Of a stretch of 64,000 nucleotides of DNA, positions 51,661 through 64,000 are shown one piece after another (the stretch's first letter is position 1; each line of letters opens with the position of its first letter). Below the pieces are notes generated by a model, which saw nothing but the letters and a program-made list of their open reading frames with translations, had not been told where the DNA came from and did not search any database. The position numbers were made by a program, and so were the translations under genes. Location of the stretch: positions 149,501 to 213,500 of the forward strand of contig JACEVL010000334.1 of assembly GCA_020284085.1 (NCBI GenBank), given 5' to 3'. This DNA comes from Aporrectodea caliginosa (lineage: Eukaryota > Annelida > Clitellata > Crassiclitellata > Lumbricidae).

Positions 51661-52192
51661 TTGAGGACAGGAGTCCTGATGTGGCGGTGTTTGGGTTTTT
51701 ATAAATAACTCTATAAACTAGGCCTATACTTACCATCGTAGGCTTCACAGATTGACAGATTAGGCCTACAGTCCTGTAGGCAAATAGGCCTACTATGCCT
51801 AATACTGGCTCTGCAGTAGGCCTAGTTATTTGAACGTAGGCCTACAGAACTTGTTCAGCTTTCACTATTAAATATATTTTAACGTCTACCATAGGCGTAA
51901 CCTTATATTGAGATATTGATGTTCGGTCGCTACCACTTTTACTTTTAGTGGTGTTAGGCTTATAGGAAATCTCAGATTATTTCGTTCTCTGGTCTACACA
52001 AATGCTTAGGCCTGAATGTGCGATCTTGGTCACATTTAGGCCTATATGAATTGGGTAGTTGAACAACAGCAATTAATTACGTCTATATGGCCTATATAGA
52101 CCGATGCGAGTGAATAGAAATAATTCGGGCGAGTGAATAGAAATAATTCGGATCCTTTTGACTTCGAATCATTCGAATTTTTACTTAGAGCG
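51661..52192. promoter_or_regulatory. Upstream region of the receptor-like gene
   Basis: TAGGCCTA-rich sequence with no exon. It must hold the promoter if exon 1 is correctly placed at 52193, but no clear core motif stands out. Confidence 0.25.
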
Positions 52193-59907
<7,715 letters not shown>

Positions 59908-59929
59908 CTCTATATTGTCGGCGTTCTGA

Positions 59930-60863
59930 TGTAAGGTGGGCTATGGTAAGAGTGCAATAGGACATTAGTAACCACTTCTATAAACAATAGCTCATGTATA
60001 CGCTTGTTAGTTCTGCTAAAAACTCTCCCGACTGAAGAACAAAAACGTGGATAGGAAATCAACGACTGTCCTCTGCAAAGACGATGCTTTTCATGTATAG
60101 CAAGTAGATTATTATGAGTAGGAGAGGAGGAAGAGGAAGAAGGGACAAATGTGACAAAGAGTAGGAGGCTGTCACTCTTAGGACCAATATTCAAGAAAAG
60201 AGCCACAAGTAAGAACAATATTCAAGAAAGGAACCACACTTGAGAACAATATTCAAGAGAAACCACAATTAATAACAATTTTTTAAAAAGAATCACACTT
60301 CAGAACATTATTCAAGAAAAGATTCACGCTGAAGAACAATATTCAAGAAAAGAACCACAATTATGATGTTCAATAGTCGTGGAAATCCTCAATTAAGAAC
60401 AATATTATGTTGATATATATATAACATGTATTCAAGATAAAGATTCACGTGAAAAACAATATTTAGTCTTAGGCACAATTATGATGTTCGCTATTTCGTG
60501 AAAAAACCTCGTGAACAATATTGGCCTAAAGTAGCCTAACTTAACAATATTTGGCTGACGATTAGATATTCAATTGTTCGTACACGATTAAGTATTTTAT
60601 TAGCGATAAAAAACTAAGAAACTGCTGAAGAACAGTGAATTTGAACAATACAGTGTAGTACGGTTGTTTTAAGGCAAGAGTTGAGTTGTTGTTATTAAAC
60701 TGTGTTTGAAGTAAGAAGAAACATTCAAAGAACTGTGTCAATTTAATTCTTAAACAGTTAGAAGACGTTGAGCAATTTATATGTAGAGATAAGGAAAGTT
60801 CTTGAGGTAGGTCACAACTAAGAAAGAAAAGAGTGAGGTAGGTCACAACTAAGAAAGGTGACA
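59930..60863 (+). mobile_element. 5' LTR of a Ty3/Gypsy-type retroelement
   Basis: Begins TGTAAGGTGGGCTATGG and ends GGTGACA four bases before a primer-binding site, so TG...CA ends are satisfied at about 934 bp. The middle (60185-60375) has six diverged copies of a unit of about 31 bp (CAATATTCAAGAAAAGAACCACA). GATATATATAA at about 60412 is a possible TATA box. The 3' LTR lies outside the window, so boundaries are inferred. Confidence 0.7.
60185..60375. repeat. 31-bp degenerate tandem repeats inside the LTR
   Basis: Six or seven copies, each containing ACAATATTCAAG and ACCACA, with drift in the rest. Further scattered partial copies run to about 60470. Confidence 0.8.
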
Positions 60864-60867
60864 TATT

Positions 60868-60882
60868 TGGTGGCAGCAGCGG
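60868..60882 (+). other. Primer-binding site, tRNA-Leu-like
   Basis: TGGTGGCAGCAGCGG, followed by TAGGATTCGAA. The complement resembles the 3' end of a leucine tRNA (...TTCGAATCCcaCCGCTGCCACCA) apart from a 3-nt CAG insertion. This primes minus-strand DNA synthesis in such elements. tRNA match judged from memory. Confidence 0.6.
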
Positions 60883-60885
60883 TAG

Positions 60886-61015
60886 GATTCGAAACAACGT
60901 CTGGGATTCGAAACAACGTCTGGGATTCGAAACAACGTCTGGGATTCGAAACAACGTCTGGGATTCGAAACAACGTCTGGGATTCGAAACAACGTCTGGG
61001 ATTCGAAACAACGTC
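60886..61015. repeat. Seven-copy 19-bp perfect repeat in the retroelement leader
   Basis: Units of GATTCGAAACAACGTCTGG start at 60886, 60905, 60924, 60943, 60962, 60981 and 61000, the last partial. The first unit overlaps the extended tRNA-like stretch after the primer-binding site. Confidence 0.97.
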
Positions 61016-61183
61016 GACTGGTGAATACGCATTCAAATCATTGGTAAATCTACGACAACGAAAGCCTCAACGACAAAGGTATAAAAGTTTGTTGTTATCA
61101 AACAAAGAACAATCCCCAATACTTCAAACACAAAAGAAAACTCGTGTTTTCCAGAAAGGAAATCACACAAGTAAAGAAGTAAG

Positions 61184-64000
61184 ATGGAGAAATTAAGTGT
61201 CAAGAAACAAGCAGAACTGAAGAAGATGTCTTCTGAAAGATTAAAACAGCGCTTGTTAAAGGCTGGTTTTGAAGAAGAGAAACTGAAAGATATGTCACGT
61301 GAAGACATGCTAGAAGCGTTAGCTGAAGTCTGGCTTAAAGAAGAAGCAGAGGAAGAAGAAGGTGCTGTCGGCGGTGCTGTGGAAAAGGTTACTGAGAAAC
61401 CGCCTGGAAAAGGTTATGTCTATGGAGACGATGATGCAATGGATGATGATGACAAGACAAGAAGAGAAAGAAAGAGAGGAGAAACGAAGAGAAGAAGCAG
61501 AGCGTGTGAGACAAGAGGAGAAAGAAATGCGAGAGGAAGAATTACGTCTTCAGAGAGAAAAGGAAGAGAAGGCAGAACGTCTTCAGAGAGAAAAGGAAGA
61601 GAAGGCAGAACGTCTTCAGAGAGAAAAGAAGAGAAAGCAGAAAATGTAAGACAGGAAGAATTACGTCTTCAGAGAGAGAAAGAAGAATTGCAAAGACAGC
61701 AATTTGAAATTCAATTAGAGCAATTGAGAAAAGATAGAGAAGATGCTGAAAGGAGAAGATTAGAGCAGATGATTGAATTTGAAAAGGCGCGGAAAAGTGA
61801 CGAAGAGATACGTCAGCAACAGATTGAAGAGAAGAGACTACGTGAAGAAGAAAAGGAAAAAGTACGAATTTCAGAGTTGGAGCGAGCAGAAGAGGTTAGA
61901 CAAGAAGAACTGAAATTACAGAAAGAAAGCATGGAGAAGGCGGAAGAGGAAAGACAAGAACGTTTAAAGTTGGAACAACAAAAAATAGCATTAAAAGAAG
62001 CACAACTCAAAGAGGAGAAGCGAAATAGAGAAGCACAAGAACAAAGAAGGAAAGAAGAACGAGAAGAAGAGAAAAGGAAACAAGAAGAAAGTGAAACGAT
62101 GGTTTCGAAAATAAAGAAAATTGGTGATGCCATGAAACATGTGTTACCTAAAATGCCAAACGATATGATGGAGGTGCCATTATATTTCGAAACGGTTGAG
62201 AATGCGTTTCGTAGTTTCAACGTGCAGGAACAATTCTGGGTGAAGTTACTATTGCCATTGATGACTCCGAAAGCTAGAACTGTGCTAAACAGATTGTCAT
62301 TCGCTGATTTAGATGATTATGAGATCGTGAAACAGCACTTGTTAAAAGAATTCAAGTTGACACCGAGAGAGTACAGATCGAAGTTTATTGATGCGAAGAA
62401 GACAGCTGAAGAAACATATACAATGTTTACAGCAAGGCTGAAGAACTTGTTGAACTATTATGTGAAAAGTCGCAAAGTGGATAAGAATTTTGAGAAGCTG
62501 TTTGATTTGTTAGTGGCGGATAAGTTGAAAGAATCACTACCACCAGGTCCACTACAGTTTGTGTTGTCGAAGGAAGGAACTGATTGTTACGAAGCTAGTG
62601 TTGTGGCAGACCTAGCAGACATTCATGTTAATAATCGAATTGGTTTGGCAATTCCGAATAAGACAAGTTTTGGTTTTGTTCCCAATGGCAAAAGAAATCA
62701 ACAGTCCACTCCAAATTTTGGTTTTCATTGGAAGAGCAATCAAGAAACAGGAAATCAGTTCAGAGGTGCAGAAGTGAAACCAAATTCTCCGGTTGTTCAC
62801 GAGAATAGAGAGTCGATGATGACCAGACAACGTCCGGTATATAACAAGTCACCACCAAGGTTTGTCGCAAGAGAAGGCAATGCATCGTTTACTCCATATA
62901 AGAGAAAAGAAAGCATTGAACAACGAGGTGCAGTGGTGAAACGTTGTCACAACTGCGGATCAGACAGGCATTTGATGAAATTCTGTCCAGTTCCGGTTAC
63001 AACCTCAAATTATGGAAAACAAGAAAATTCGAGGGTGAATCGAATTCAAGTGGTTGACAATTCAGAAAGTCAAGCCACAGAACATCGGTCTCATTATTCT
63101 GAAGAAACTGAAGTAAAGTCAGTGATGAAATGTCACCTTTCACCTGATATTCAGAAAGAAATTCTATTGCACAATGGAATGCAGAAAGAAATGGCTGGAA
63201 AAGATGAAAGTACAACATTGAAGAAAGTGTTATTACAGTACGTCGAGGTAGAGATTCGTGGAACAGCAGGAAAAGAACCAGTGAAAGTAAAAGCACTGAT
63301 TGATTCTGGAGCAGAGGTTCCGGTGATTAGTGAAGAATTACTGGAAGGCATGCAGGTGGAGCAGATTGGAAAAGTGAACTTACAATGCGTGGCAGGAGAT
63401 GCCATTCCTGCAAAGTTAGTGAAAGTTGATGTAAGGCTGTGTTGTAACGATGTGGAAGAAGAGGTAATTCCGCATAAAGTCAAATGTTCACTTACACCTT
63501 ATGTGACATTGATGTGTGCTAGTATTGCAAAAATGGGAAGCACAGAAAGATTCTTGTTGCATCCAGAAATCATTGCAGAACTTAAAGCCGTGCCACAAGT
63601 GAAAATGATACAAGGAGATGTGCAAGCGAATGTAACGACGAGATTGCAGAGTCAGCGAAAGAAAGTGGTAGATGTCGAAGAGGAAAGTGAAACTGAAAGT
63701 TCAAGTGAAGAGGAAAACGAAAGCGATGATCAACAAAGTTTAATGCAAGACGGTATAACAGCAGAGATGAGTGAACAAGAGATGGCTGCATGCAAGAATG
63801 GTAATCTAAATGAAACGAAAGAGGATAATGATTGTGATGTGGCGATAGGAGATTTGTTTGAAGAAAATGAGAAAGACGAAGAACAACAGATGCAGATTGC
63901 AGACGCAAAGAAATTCGAAGAACAGCAGAGACAAGATGAATCATTGAAAGCATGGTGGACGTTAGCGCCAGATAAAGAATCTGAATTCTGCGTGGTAAAT
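61184..64000 (+). CDS. gag: Retroelement gag-protease polyprotein, runs off the window
   Basis: One open frame of 939 codons from ATG 61184 to the right edge, in the leader-ATG position of a Ty3/Gypsy-type element. In order: a short helical N-terminus; a very charged coiled-coil (about residues 50-305); a SCAN-like capsid domain (about 315-450, with LYFETVENAF, LLPLMTPKARTVLNRL and FKLTPREYR); a CCHC zinc knuckle at 62945-62986 (C-x2-C-x4-H-x4-C); and an aspartic protease core LIDSGAEVPVI with Asp707. An acidic linker and a segment typical of the region before reverse transcriptase end the window. No stop separates gag and protease. A segment at about 61450-61630 reads in a shifted frame (see findings). 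Mobile-element protein, not a host gene. Reverse transcriptase and integrase are expected just outside. Confidence 0.85.
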   Translation, partial: MEKLSVKKQAELKKMSSERLKQRLLKAGFEEEKLKDMSREDMLEALAEVWLKEEAEEEEGAVGGAVEKVTEKPPGKGYVYGDDDAMDDDDKTRRERKRGETKRRSRACETRGERNARGRITSSERKGREGRTSSERKGREGRTSSERKEEKAENVRQEELRLQREKEELQRQQFEIQLEQLRKDREDAERRRLEQMIEFEKARKSDEEIRQQQIEEKRLREEEKEKVRISELERAEEVRQEELKLQKESMEKAEEERQERLKLEQQKIALKEAQLKEEKRNREAQEQRRKEEREEEKRKQEESETMVSKIKKIGDAMKHVLPKMPNDMMEVPLYFETVENAFRSFNVQEQFWVKLLLPLMTPKARTVLNRLSFADLDDYEIVKQHLLKEFKLTPREYRSKFIDAKKTAEETYTMFTARLKNLLNYYVKSRKVDKNFEKLFDLLVADKLKESLPPGPLQFVLSKEGTDCYEASVVADLADIHVNNRIGLAIPNKTSFGFVPNGKRNQQSTPNFGFHWKSNQETGNQFRGAEVKPNSPVVHENRESMMTRQRPVYNKSPPRFVAREGNASFTPYKRKESIEQRGAVVKRCHNCGSDRHLMKFCPVPVTTSNYGKQENSRVNRIQVVDNSESQATEHRSHYSEETEVKSVMKCHLSPDIQKEILLHNGMQKEMAGKDESTTLKKVLLQYVEVEIRGTAGKEPVKVKALIDSGAEVPVISEELLEGMQVEQIGKVNLQCVAGDAIPAKLVKVDVRLCCNDVEEEVIPHKVKCSLTPYVTLMCASIAKMGSTERFLLHPEIIAELKAVPQVKMIQGDVQANVTTRLQSQRKKVVDVEEESETESSSEEENESDDQQSLMQDGITAEMSEQEMAACKNGNLNETKEDNDCDVAIGDLFEENEKDEEQQMQIADAKKFEEQQRQDESLKAWWTLAPDKESEFCVVN

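Noticed and set aside
60886..61015. CRISPR-like array
   Set aside because: Units are directly adjacent with no spacers, and the locus is an animal retroelement leader.

Overview
The window is animal nuclear DNA. It holds intron-split genes, GT-AG splice sites, tRNA-derived SINEs, non-LTR retrotransposon tails, MITEs, a Ty3/Gypsy-type retroelement and long microsatellites. The short-spaced TAGGCCTA-type words and the repeat types suggest a marine invertebrate, perhaps a deuterostome such as an echinoderm or hemichordate. That placement is a weak inference.

Three host genes, all on the + strand, can be followed exon by exon. (1) 15750-35287 is a RecQ helicase of the Werner (WRN) type. Its 26 exons join in phase to 1,145 codons with helicase, zinc/RQC, HRDC and WRN C-terminal regions, but no 3'-5' exonuclease domain is visible. 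(2) 39221-47286 is a complete CDK5 of 11 exons and 296 codons. (3) 52193-59907 is an unnamed single-pass membrane protein. It has a signal peptide, two farnesoic-acid-O-methyltransferase-like (FAMeT) domains, a furin-like cysteine-rich stalk, one membrane segment and a short tail with two Tyr-Val motifs, one of Grb2-SH2 type (YVNG). WRN and CDK5 are neighbours in the same direction. Nothing in the sequence says they are co-regulated.

Region by region: 1-15.4 kb is a repeat field with no host gene seen. It contains LINE 3' ends, two SINE families, a duplicated block (about 4.4-6.3 kb and 8.7-11 kb), three tandem copies of a 380-bp foldback element inside one copy of that block, and a 1.44-kb decayed pogo/jerky-like transposon. 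15.4-36 kb is WRN with repeat-filled introns. 36.8-38.9 kb is a 27-bp polypyrimidine minisatellite ending about 300 bp before the CDK5 start codon. 39-47.3 kb is CDK5. 47.3-52.2 kb is repeats. 52.2-59.9 kb is the receptor-like gene. From about 59.93 kb to the right edge lies a Ty3/Gypsy-type element (LTR, primer-binding site, gag-protease; pol continues outside) whose LTR begins about 22 bp after the receptor stop codon.

Splice joins were checked by reading frame and phase. Family assignments come from recognising motifs, not from a search.
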